A stretch of 64,000 nt of DNA, from positions 124,001 to 188,000 of the forward strand of contig NZ_SRKY01000001.1 in the NCBI RefSeq assembly GCF_004803475.1, in the 5' to 3' direction. The notes beneath the pieces are model-generated. The model was not told where the DNA came from, did not search any database, and saw only the letters and a list, made by a program, of their open reading frames with translations. This DNA comes from Aliishimia ponticola (GTDB lineage Bacteria; Pseudomonadota; Alphaproteobacteria; Rhodobacterales; Rhodobacteraceae). Positions 8,002 to 15,761 of this stretch are shown piece by piece (within the stretch, counting starts at the first letter, position 1; each line of letters opens with the position of its first letter). The position numbers were made by a program, and so were the translations under genes.

Positions 8002-10242
8002 ATGAGCCGTCTTGGAACAATCACCCGCCGTGGATTTCTTGTGGGATCGGTGGCCGTCGCGGGCGGTATCGCCTTTGGCACCTATACCGTGCGCAAACCG
8101 CATGCGAACCCGCTTAGCGCCGATCTGGCACAGGGCGAGGCCGCGCTGACCCCCTATGTCAAACTGACGCGTGAGGGGATCACGCTGATCACCCCGCGCG
8201 CCGATAAGGGGCAGGGCGTCTACCACGTGCAGGCCGCGCTGATCGCCGAGGAACTCGATGTCGATCTCGACGCGGTCATGGTCGATCCGGGTATGCCATC
8301 GCCCGCCTATTGGAACACCGCGCTGTCCACCGAGGCGGCGGAATTCTTCGTGCCGGAGGCGGGCACGATGCAAGACCTGACCATTGGCGCGGTCAATGCG
8401 GTGATGAAAACGGCCGGGGTGCAGATCACCGGCGGCTCGACCACCGTGGCCGATCAATTCGTCAAGCTGCGCGCGGCGGGGGCCTCTGCCCGCGAGACGC
8501 TGAAACAGGCGGCGGCCGTGCGGGCCGGGGTCTCCGCCAGCGCGTGCCAGACTGACGCGGGGCAGGTCATTCTGCCGGACGGCACACAGGTCGCCTATAC
8601 CGATCTGATCGCGGATGTGGCGCAGATGCGCCCGGTGCAGGATGTGCCGCTGCGCGATCCATCCACGTGGCGCTATATCGGCAAACCGATGCAGCGGATC
8701 GACATGCGCGCGAAATGCACGGGCACGCAAGACTACGGGATCGACGCGGCGGTGGACGGGATGCTGCACGCGACGGTGCTGCTGAACCCGGCGCAGGGCG
8801 CGGGGATCAAATCCTTTGACGGGACCGAGGCGCTGAAGATGCGCGGCGTGCGGGATGTGGTGCCGATCACCGGCGGTGTCGGGATCGTGGCCGACAACAC
8901 ATGGCGCGCCTTTCAGGCCGCAGCGCTGGTCGAGGCCGAATGGGAAGACAGCGCCATGCCCGCCGAGATGGACGGGCACTGGGCGGCGCTGGATGCGGCC
9001 TTCACCGAGGAAGCGCAGGACAGCCGTGTGCGCGATGATGGCGACATGGACGCCGCGCTGGAAGCAGGCAGTGCGATCGAAACCGAATACCGCGCGCCGT
9101 ATCTTGCCCATGCCCCGTTGGAGCCGATCAACGCCATTGTGCGCGTCGATGACGATAAGGTGGAAATTTGGACCGGGACGCAAATTCCGCGTTTTACCCA
9201 GACCAATGTCAGCCGGATCACCGGCATTCCGGCAGAGAATGTCATCATTCACGTGCTGATGATGGGGGGCTCTTTCGGGCATCGTCTGGAAGATGACGTG
9301 GTGCGTCAGGCGACCGAAATCGCAATGCAGATGAAGGGCACGCCGGTCAAGCTGACCTATTCGCGCGAAATGGACATGACCCATGATTACACCCGCCAGA
9401 TCGCCATGGCGCGGGCGCGTGGCACGGTGGCGGATGGCAAGGTCGAAAGCTTCGATCTGGGCATCGCCATGCCGTCGGTCATTACCAGTCAGATGGGGCG
9501 GCAGGGGTTGCCCGCTTCGGGGCCTGACAGCCAGATCGTCGCGGGCGCGTTCGAACAGCCTTTTGCGATCCCCAATCACCGGGTCACGGGCTACCGTGCC
9601 GCACCGCTCGCACCGCTGAGTTCGTGGCGATCGGTTGGGGCATCGACCAATGGGTTCTTCTACAACGCCGCGCTGGATGAACTGATCCATGCCGCCGGGA
9701 CCGACCCGCTGGAAGAACGGCTGCGCCTTGCCAGCGACGACGTCACGCGCAAGACGCTGGAAGCCGTGGGCGAGATGGCCGATTGGTCCGGACCGATGGG
9801 CAATGGCAAAGGGCGCGGCATCGCCTTCACCAAGTCGTTCGGCGTTCCGACAGCGGAAATCGTCGAAGTCACCGCGACCGAGGACGGCATCAAGATCGAC
9901 AAGGTCTGGGTCGCCGCCGAAGTCGGCACTGTCGTCGATCCGGTGAATTTCGAGAACCTCGTGCAGGGTGGGGTGATCTTTGCCCTTGGTCACGCGATGA
10001 ACTGCGAGATCACCTATACCGACGGCGTTGCCGATCAGGACAATTACTACAGCTTCGAGGGGATGCGCCTGCCGCAATGCCCCGAGATCATGGTGCGCGG
10101 TCTCGAAAACGGCGACCGGGTGCTGGGGATCGGCGAGCCGCCAGTGCCCCCCGCCGCGCCTGCGCTGGCCGGGGCGATCTTTGCGGCGACGGGGACGCGC
10201 CTTCGGGAAATGCCCTTCAACAAGTTCGTCGATTTCGTGTAA
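8002..10242 (+). CDS. Molybdopterin subunit of a xanthine-dehydrogenase-family hydroxylase (isoquinoline 1-oxidoreductase beta-like), Tat substrate
   Basis: The protein has 746 residues. Its N-terminus carries a twin-arginine signal (TRRGFLVGSVAVAGG, arginines 9-10), so the folded complex is probably exported to the periplasm together with its 2Fe-2S partner. Molybdopterin-binding blocks are present, including the glycine-rich GGSFGHRLEDD and the C-terminal GIGEPPVPPAAPA, whose glutamate occupies the position of the catalytic base in this family. Length and architecture fit IorB rather than cytoplasmic xanthine dehydrogenase. The start is 2 bp after the small-subunit stop, so the two are translated together. 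Confidence 0.88.
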   Translation: MSRLGTITRRGFLVGSVAVAGGIAFGTYTVRKPHANPLSADLAQGEAALTPYVKLTREGITLITPRADKGQGVYHVQAALIAEELDVDLDAVMVDPGMPSPAYWNTALSTEAAEFFVPEAGTMQDLTIGAVNAVMKTAGVQITGGSTTVADQFVKLRAAGASARETLKQAAAVRAGVSASACQTDAGQVILPDGTQVAYTDLIADVAQMRPVQDVPLRDPSTWRYIGKPMQRIDMRAKCTGTQDYGIDAAVDGMLHATVLLNPAQGAGIKSFDGTEALKMRGVRDVVPITGGVGIVADNTWRAFQAAALVEAEWEDSAMPAEMDGHWAALDAAFTEEAQDSRVRDDGDMDAALEAGSAIETEYRAPYLAHAPLEPINAIVRVDDDKVEIWTGTQIPRFTQTNVSRITGIPAENVIIHVLMMGGSFGHRLEDDVVRQATEIAMQMKGTPVKLTYSREMDMTHDYTRQIAMARARGTVADGKVESFDLGIAMPSVITSQMGRQGLPASGPDSQIVAGAFEQPFAIPNHRVTGYRAAPLAPLSSWRSVGASTNGFFYNAALDELIHAAGTDPLEERLRLASDDVTRKTLEAVGEMADWSGPMGNGKGRGIAFTKSFGVPTAEIVEVTATEDGIKIDKVWVAAEVGTVVDPVNFENLVQGGVIFALGHAMNCEITYTDGVADQDNYYSFEGMRLPQCPEIMVRGLENGDRVLGIGEPPVPPAAPALAGAIFAATGTRLREMPFNKFVDFV

Positions 10243-10265
10243 CTGCGCCGCAGGGAGTATCTGAC

Positions 10266-10589
10266 ATGCGTAATGGATTACTGCGTCTCGCGGCGCTTGG
10301 GATGATGGCAGCGGCGGTGCTGCACCTGATCTTCATCGGCTTTGCCGGGGCAGGAGAGGTGTTCTACACCGGGCTGGCCGTTCTTGCAGCGGCGGGTCTG
10401 TGGACCGGCTGGCGCAGTATCGCGTGGGCCGTTCTGCTTGGTATTATCGTCGCAATGGGCGTCTCCGCCGCGCGGATTGGCAGCGATCCGGTGCCTGACG
10501 CGCTGCTGTTGGCGCTGGTTGCCGTGGATGCGTTTGCGGCGGTCTGCACCTTCTTTGCGCTCTGGCGCAAGCGCGCCCCGGCAGACTGA
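10266..10589 (+). CDS. Small hydrophobic membrane protein of unknown function
   Basis: A 107-residue protein with about four hydrophobic helices (near residues 7-28, 34-48, 52-68 and 76-98) and a basic tail (LWRKRAPAD). I do not recognise a family. It follows the Mo subunit by 23 bp on the same strand with a plausible ribosome-binding site (CAGGGAG). It may anchor or accept electrons from the exported hydroxylase, but it has no heme- or quinone-binding signature, so this is only positional. The stop is 2 bp from the end of trmO on the opposite strand. Confidence 0.7.
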   Translation: MRNGLLRLAALGMMAAAVLHLIFIGFAGAGEVFYTGLAVLAAAGLWTGWRSIAWAVLLGIIVAMGVSAARIGSDPVPDALLLALVAVDAFAAVCTFFALWRKRAPAD

Positions 10590-10591
10590 CC

Positions 10592-11074
10592 CTAGCCAGT
10601 GTCGCCCGGTTTGGGCGGCACTTGCGGGCTGAAGGCGCAGCGATCCGGCTTGATGTCGATAAGGGGCGTGCCGTCGAGGCAATCCAGCCCCCGCACCAAG
10701 ACCTCTGGCCCGTCGATGCCGACAAGCCGTACCCGTGACACGCCGATGGGATTGGGCCGCACGGGGGACCGCAAGGCGAATGTCCCGGTGATGCTGCCAT
10801 CGCTTTTGGGGCTTTGTGTCACCAGGTCGCGGCGGCTGCGGTCCAGCCAATACAGCACCTCGATCTGCGGATAGGCCTCAAGCCCGGTCAAGGCAGGTTG
10901 CCAGACCGGGTCCAGCACTAGTCGGCAGATTGGCCCGTCATGGCGCCCCTGACGCGGGCAGTCCTTGCGGTCTGTCCAGGGCGTGTGGATGGTGCCGATG
11001 AAACGCAGCTGCGCGTCCCCCGCGGGGGCCAGCCGAACCGCGGTTTCATTTGGCCGGATGTCTGTGTCGGTCAT
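10592..11074 (-). CDS. trmO: tRNA (N6-threonylcarbamoyladenosine37-N6)-methyltransferase TrmO family
   Basis: A 160-residue protein of the TsaA/TrmO (YaeB) beta-barrel family. It begins after a short leader with FIGTIHTPW, where the family fold starts. It contains the conserved block LYWLDRSRRD and the signature SPVRPNPIGVSRV, which belongs to the SAM-binding region. TrmO N6-methylates t6A37 of threonine tRNAs. The gene follows the Rieske oxygenase by 53 bp on the same strand and could be read from the same transcript, although its housekeeping function is unrelated. It is shorter than E. coli TrmO, lacking the C-terminal extension, as is common in alphaproteobacteria. Confidence 0.85.
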   Translation of the reverse strand: MTDTDIRPNETAVRLAPAGDAQLRFIGTIHTPWTDRKDCPRQGRHDGPICRLVLDPVWQPALTGLEAYPQIEVLYWLDRSRRDLVTQSPKSDGSITGTFALRSPVRPNPIGVSRVRLVGIDGPEVLVRGLDCLDGTPLIDIKPDRCAFSPQVPPKPGDTG

Positions 11075-11127
11075 CGCGTTCTCCCTTCGCCCCGTCCTGC
11101 CGGGCCGGATCGCCGCTGCCGGCGTGC

Positions 11128-12195
11128 CTAGTCGTGCATCACATAGGCCGGTCCCTCGGGCGCGCCCAAATCTTCGGTCCGTTCGGCCTCGATCAGGTCG
11201 CGGATGCGTTTGCGATAGACATTGGGGGCCTTGTCGATGGCAATGCGGATCGGTTTGCGCTTTTGCGGGCGTTGCTCTTCTGCATGGATCGCTTCCAGCA
11301 CCTGCTTGTCCTCGTCAAAGGCGACGCGGAACATCGCATCCATCTGGTCCGATGCCGCGTCATCCCCCTGCGCCGTGTTACGCAAGTGCATCCAGTGGTC
11401 GATCGTATAATCCTCGGTCACCGGGGTCACGAAATGCAGCGCGAAAATCCGCACGCCGCGGTCGCGCTCCTCCTCCGGGCAGGCTTCCTCTGTCGCGATG
11501 GAGCCGAAATCAATCACCGCCGTCGAAGGCATGTGCAGGTCGTAGTAATGCCAGCGGTCCACATTGCCGCTGAACCCGCCGAATTTCTGGAAGAACCCGA
11601 TGGGCGGCGCGTCGCGTATCCAGCGCCATGCGCGCAGCACATCGCCAGAGGTAGAGACATGCACCGGCACGTTCTCTGACGCCGAATTGCCCAGGGTCGT
11701 CGGATGCACGAAGCTGACATGCGCCGGGTCCACGAGGTTTTCGGCCACGTTCAGGTAATGGGCGCGGATGTGCAGCTGGCCGCCATGATGCACATGCCAG
11801 CCGGGATCTGAGAATTGCGGCAGGTCGAAAATATCGTCCGGGTTGGCGCGCTCCGGCTCGCCCATCCAGATCCAGACGATGCCGTGACGATCTTCGACGG
11901 GGAACGCATCGACATAGGCGCTGGAGGGCAGGTTGGTCTGGCCCGGCACGCGCACGCATTTGCCCGCACTGTCAAAGGTCATCCCGTGATAGCCGCATTG
12001 CACCGTATCGCCGATGCGCTTGCCTTTCGACAGGGGCAGCAGGCGATGCGGGCAGCGGTCTTCCAACGCGATCACGCGCCCGTCCGAAGCGCGAAACATC
12101 ACAAGCCGCTGGCCGGTGATTTCCAGCGGGCTGAGTGCCTCGCCAAAGGCGCTGGACCATCCGGCCACGTACCAGGCGTTACGAATGAAGCTCAT
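11128..12195 (-). CDS. Rieske non-heme iron oxygenase (VanA / phthalate-dioxygenase-like)
   Basis: The protein has 355 residues. The N-terminal Rieske domain has C48-X-H50 (RCPHRLLPLS) and C67-X2-H70 (CGYHG). The catalytic domain has the mononuclear iron motif NLVDPAHVSFVH, giving likely ligands H159 and H164 with D156 as electron bridge. Length and motif spacing fit the VanA/DdmC group of demethylases and hydroxylases rather than alpha3beta3 ring dioxygenases. No ferredoxin or reductase partner gene is adjacent. It is the last catabolic gene of the minus-strand operon beginning at 19345 and lies 40 bp after a DUF1185 gene. It probably performs a late oxygenation or a demethylation of the operon's substrate. 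Confidence 0.87.
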   Translation of the reverse strand: MSFIRNAWYVAGWSSAFGEALSPLEITGQRLVMFRASDGRVIALEDRCPHRLLPLSKGKRIGDTVQCGYHGMTFDSAGKCVRVPGQTNLPSSAYVDAFPVEDRHGIVWIWMGEPERANPDDIFDLPQFSDPGWHVHHGGQLHIRAHYLNVAENLVDPAHVSFVHPTTLGNSASENVPVHVSTSGDVLRAWRWIRDAPPIGFFQKFGGFSGNVDRWHYYDLHMPSTAVIDFGSIATEEACPEEERDRGVRIFALHFVTPVTEDYTIDHWMHLRNTAQGDDAASDQMDAMFRVAFDEDKQVLEAIHAEEQRPQKRKPIRIAIDKAPNVYRKRIRDLIEAERTEDLGAPEGPAYVMHD

Positions 12196-12235
12196 ATCGG
12201 TCCCTTTCTTCTGTCTTGCGCGGCCCGCGTTCCGG

Positions 12236-12820
12236 TCAGCGCAGCCCGTCCGCGCCAATCGCATCTTCGGCGCGCAGACCGCCGACGCGGGGCAGGGGGC
12301 GGCCGCTATCGGTGACGGCCACCGCGACCATGATTTCGCCCGCACGCGGGGCATCGTGCAGCCGGGTTTCGATTGCGTCGAAATGGCTGCGCACATAGGC
12401 GGCGTCCTTGTGGCCCAGCGGCACGTCCAATGGCTGACCCGGCCCGCCCATCTTCTTGGAGGAGGGCACCAGCGCCGCGCCGCCGCCAACCGTGCCCCGC
12501 AGCGGTGCGCCAAGCGCCGGATGCAGGATCGCGGCGGCATGTTCCAGTTCCCCCGCGGCGCCGACCATCGCCGCCTTGCCATAGCTTTGTGCGGCTTCTG
12601 GCGCGATCCCCAGCGCGGCGACGCATTTCTCGCCCAGCAGGGCGCCAAGTTCCGCGCCGATGTCGATCAACTCCGTCAGGTCATCGGCATACCCCCCCGC
12701 ATAGGGGTTGGCGATCACCGCAACCGCCACGGCCTTGCGCGTGGGCGGGGCGATGGCGCGTCCGCCCTCGCGGTGGGTGTCCTCGACGGTGACGAGCAGC
12801 TTGCGCAATTTGGCTTTCAT
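12236..12820 (-). CDS. DUF1185 / amino acid synthesis family protein (copy 2)
   Basis: A 194-residue member of Pfam AA_synth (DUF1185). It has the conserved early segment VAVIANPYAGGYADDL, the block SYGKAAMVGAAGELEHAAA, and the C-terminal VRSHFDAIETRLHDAPRAGE. Crystal structures of the family were reported as a variant of the Bacillus chorismate mutase fold, but no reaction has been established. It is a clear paralogue of the gene 13 bp upstream. The start at 12820 was chosen because the protein then begins MKAKLRKLLVTVEDT, parallel to the paralogue. The tandem pair inside a catabolic operon suggests a heteromer or two successive steps. Confidence 0.85.
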   Translation of the reverse strand: MKAKLRKLLVTVEDTHREGGRAIAPPTRKAVAVAVIANPYAGGYADDLTELIDIGAELGALLGEKCVAALGIAPEAAQSYGKAAMVGAAGELEHAAAILHPALGAPLRGTVGGGAALVPSSKKMGGPGQPLDVPLGHKDAAYVRSHFDAIETRLHDAPRAGEIMVAVAVTDSGRPLPRVGGLRAEDAIGADGLR

Positions 12821-12833
12821 GCAGAGCGCGCCT

Positions 12834-13415
12834 TCATCGCAGCCCGTCCTCGCCAGTAATGTCCTCCGCCGCAAGCCCGCCCATCCGGTCATGGATACGC
12901 GGGCCTGTTGTCATCACCAGCGCCAGCGCAAGCTCATTGGCGCGCGGCGCATCGTTGCAGCCCACTTCGATCGCGTCGAAATGGCTGCGCACGTAAGAGG
13001 CGTTGATATGCGTCACCGGCACGTCCAGCCGCGCCCCGGCGCCGCCGACCTTCTTGGTCGAGGGCACAATCGCCTTGGCATCGCCCAGAAGTTCGCGCAT
13101 CGCGTAACCGCCCGGCACATGCCACAGCGCGCCATGTTCCGATTCCCCCGCTTCGCCCACAATCGCACCCTTGCCATAGCCTTGAATTGCCGCCGGTCCG
13201 CCAAGCGCATCGGCCAGTTTGCGGGCCATCTCCAGCCCCAGCGGCTTCAGGTCTTCCATGAAGGGCTGCAAATCCTCGGCATAGCGCCCGGCAAAGGGGT
13301 TTTCGATGATCGCAAGGATCGAGCCGCGCAGATGCGGTGTGTCTGCGGCCGGGCCGCCTTCGTGAAAGATGTCTTCGCGGCTCAGCACGGTTTTGCGCAG
13401 GCGGATGTCAGGCAT
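12834..13415 (-). CDS. DUF1185 / amino acid synthesis family protein (copy 1)
   Basis: A 193-residue DUF1185 protein with IIENPFAGRYAEDLQP, GYGKGAIVGEAGESEHGAL, the lysine-rich VPSTKKVGGAGARLDVP and YVRSHFDAIEVGCNDAPRAN. Both copies retain the same acidic, histidine and double-lysine positions, so neither looks degenerate. Catalytic function is unknown for the family. The 5' end overlaps the UPF0280 gene by 8 bp and the 3' end is 13 bp from the second DUF1185 copy, so the three are almost certainly translated as a unit. A role in processing a ring-derived intermediate is inference from the operon. Confidence 0.85.
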   Translation of the reverse strand: MPDIRLRKTVLSREDIFHEGGPAADTPHLRGSILAIIENPFAGRYAEDLQPFMEDLKPLGLEMARKLADALGGPAAIQGYGKGAIVGEAGESEHGALWHVPGGYAMRELLGDAKAIVPSTKKVGGAGARLDVPVTHINASYVRSHFDAIEVGCNDAPRANELALALVMTTGPRIHDRMGGLAAEDITGEDGLR

Positions 13416-14265
13416 GGGTCAGGCTCCGGTGGGGCAGTGAGGGCAAAGGGCCGCTAAGTCGGGATTGGCCCTGTAGAAACAAAGCGGCGGAATGGATCAG
13501 ATCGGCGCGGCGCATTGTATCGGCGCAGGCGGTCCCGGCTGCAAGCGCGCGGCCTATATCGCGGATGGGCAGCGGGTCGCAGCCGGTCGTGACAAGGCGC
13601 GCACCAAGATCGCTATCGGGGGAAAGGTCATGCGCCGGAACACGGCGGATCGCGGGATGGCCGGGCAGGTCCACCGCGTTGGCAATCAGCGTCGCTGCTG
13701 CATCGGCCTGCGCGGCAGAGCGCGCCAGCACCGTCACGCTATCGGCGATCCCAAGCGAGTGGCTGCGCCCGTGCCGCCCAGAGGTCGCGATCCCGCAGAT
13801 CCCGTCCGCGCCGGTCACGGTAATCCGCCCCAGCCCCGTGCCGGCCTGATCGCTGATGGCGATGGTGAAACGCGCGTCCTCTGCCAGATGCAGCGCGATA
13901 TCGCCGCCATTATTCACATAGGCGCGGCGCAGCGGCAGGGCAGCGCACATCGCCGCCAGCACCGTATCGGCGACGGCCCCGGCAACAGCGGCCATCGGTG
14001 TGACGAAACGGCCCGCATGGGGGCGCACCGCCGCGACCATGCGCAGCGCGGTTGACCCGGTGACGGCGGTGGTGCCCCCCGGCGTCATGGGCGCGCGCAG
14101 CGTCGGCAACTCGCGCACAAGGTCGTCCAGCAGGCCGGTGAAACACGCATGGGCCGCGTCGAAGCCCGCCTGCCGCGCTGCGATATCGCAATCCACCACA
14201 AGGTCGATAGGGCCTTGGGTCAGATGCAATCGGCCATCGCCCAGCAGAACCGCCTGAACGCTCAT
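13408..14265 (-). CDS. UPF0280 family protein (ApbE-like fold)
   Basis: A 285-residue UPF0280 protein. It begins with a ligand-like segment (LLGDGRLHLTQGPIDLVV), has AYVNNGGDIALHL in the middle, similar to the ApbE flavin-transferase glycine motif, and SGRHGRSHSLGIADSVTVLA, the family signature. UPF0280 proteins are related in fold to ApbE thiamine-biosynthesis lipoproteins, but this one has no signal peptide and is cytoplasmic. Biochemical function is unknown; flavin attachment or turnover for the Fe-S reductase is possible. The start at 14265 overlaps the stop of the hydroxynicotinate-reductase-like gene (ATGA), which settles the start choice. Confidence 0.82.
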   Translation of the reverse strand: MSVQAVLLGDGRLHLTQGPIDLVVDCDIAARQAGFDAAHACFTGLLDDLVRELPTLRAPMTPGGTTAVTGSTALRMVAAVRPHAGRFVTPMAAVAGAVADTVLAAMCAALPLRRAYVNNGGDIALHLAEDARFTIAISDQAGTGLGRITVTGADGICGIATSGRHGRSHSLGIADSVTVLARSAAQADAAATLIANAVDLPGHPAIRRVPAHDLSPDSDLGARLVTTGCDPLPIRDIGRALAAGTACADTMRRADLIHSAALFLQGQSRLSGPLPSLPHRSLTHA

Positions 14266-15761
14266 TCGCGTGGCCAGCGGTAATGGGCGCGGTTGGCAGG
14301 ATCGGGCTGGCCCTTGGCGGGCGGAACCCGCCGCGCGGTGCGCATATCGACCTCTTCGACCCGCTGCACACGGTCCATATAACCACCCAGCGCGCCATAG
14401 TCGGACAAGCGCATGGTAAACTCGATCGGCGCGACCAAGGCCGGGGTCGGCACATAGCCGAACGCGCCGCTGGGCATGTCCAGCACATCGACCATCACCG
14501 TGATCCCGCCGCCGGGCCACAGATAGGTCTGCGCGCCGCCACAGGTGACATGGGCCAACGCCTCGCGGACAGAGCGGGTGAGGCGCACGGGGTTCTCCGT
14601 CACGCCCGCCCGCAGCGATCCGCCCGCGCCGCCCATGAACAGCACCGAACAGACGGAAGGTTCGCAGTTTTCCGCGATCAGATCGGCAGAGGCCTTCAGC
14701 CGCGCCGGGATCGGGGCAGGCTGCGGAACCAGATCATCGTCCAGCATGAAATAGCCGTATTGCTCGCCCGTGGTGGACACCATGAGCAGCGTCAGACCGG
14801 GCCGCGCCACATCCGGCTTGAACGGTCCAAGAATGGTGAGCGGGTCTTCGATATCGGTGCCGCCCCAGCCTTTGCCCGGCTGCGCCACCTGGAAATATCG
14901 ACCGGGCGTGGAGCGGCGGCCCTTGATGCGGATGCCGGTCGGCGCGATGCCAAGCTGTTTGCCCGCCTCATGTTCGGACAGAACGCCGGTGATGTGATCA
15001 TCGACCACCACGACCTCGTCCACATGCCCATGCCATTGCTTCGCGAACATGCCAATCGCGGCCGAACCGCAACCGACGCGCATCAGTTTTTCCTCTTCCC
15101 CGTCGATGATGGGCGGCTTGCCCGCCTGCACCACGACCGTCACCGGATGGTTATCGCCGATCACCATTTCGACCGCATCGCGATTGCACAGGCGCAGCAG
15201 CGCGTCACAGGTCACACGCCCTTCGGCCTTGGAGCCGCCGGTCAGGTGTTCGACCCCGCCCAGCGACAACATGCGCGAGCCGTATTCAGAGGTCATCACA
15301 TGGCCAATCGGCTCTCCCTTGACCCGCACCACGTCGCGCTCTTCCCCGATATGGCGGTCGGTGTCGATCTTCACCTTCACCCCGCAATAGGAAAATATGC
15401 CCTCGGTCACGACCGTTACCATATCCACATCGTCCACCTGCTGCGAAACGATGAAGGGCGCGGGTTTGTAATCGGGATAGGTCGTGCCAGCGCCGATGGC
15501 GGTGACGAAGGGGCGTGCGCCCTGAACGATGTCACCGTCCCAGTCAGAGGGGGCAGGTTCGTCGCTGTCCGGCGCGCCAGAGGGCAGGAACGGCACCAGC
15601 GTATCGGACATCTCCACAATCGTCAGCGGGTCCAGCCGCACCAGATCGCCGCCGTGATTGGCGTAGCGATCGCAGGCGCCGGAACGCCCGTCGGCGATGT
15701 AGCACAGCACCGGGCACGCATCGCAGCGTATTTTCGTCGGTTTTATGTCGCCGTCAGCCAT
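14262..15761 (-). CDS. 6-hydroxynicotinate reductase-like iron-sulfur protein
   Basis: A 499-residue protein resembling 6-hydroxynicotinate reductase of anaerobic nicotinate fermenters such as Eubacterium barkeri. The N-terminal cysteines C13-X2-C16-X3-C20-X9-C30 (CDACPVLC...GAC) suggest an Fe-S cluster. Further conserved glycine- and cysteine-bearing blocks include EGIFSYCGVKVKIDTDRH, LMRVGCGSAAIGMF and HVTCGGAQTYLWPGGGI. The enzyme it resembles reduces the hydroxylated pyridine ring to the 1,4,5,6-tetrahydro-6-oxo form using ferredoxin. Its place directly after a Mo hydroxylase fits a hydroxylate-then-reduce sequence. The true substrate may differ, because the other nicotinate pathway genes (enamidase and later steps) are absent here. 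Confidence 0.8.
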   Translation of the reverse strand: MADGDIKPTKIRCDACPVLCYIADGRSGACDRYANHGGDLVRLDPLTIVEMSDTLVPFLPSGAPDSDEPAPSDWDGDIVQGARPFVTAIGAGTTYPDYKPAPFIVSQQVDDVDMVTVVTEGIFSYCGVKVKIDTDRHIGEERDVVRVKGEPIGHVMTSEYGSRMLSLGGVEHLTGGSKAEGRVTCDALLRLCNRDAVEMVIGDNHPVTVVVQAGKPPIIDGEEEKLMRVGCGSAAIGMFAKQWHGHVDEVVVVDDHITGVLSEHEAGKQLGIAPTGIRIKGRRSTPGRYFQVAQPGKGWGGTDIEDPLTILGPFKPDVARPGLTLLMVSTTGEQYGYFMLDDDLVPQPAPIPARLKASADLIAENCEPSVCSVLFMGGAGGSLRAGVTENPVRLTRSVREALAHVTCGGAQTYLWPGGGITVMVDVLDMPSGAFGYVPTPALVAPIEFTMRLSDYGALGGYMDRVQRVEEVDMRTARRVPPAKGQPDPANRAHYRWPRE

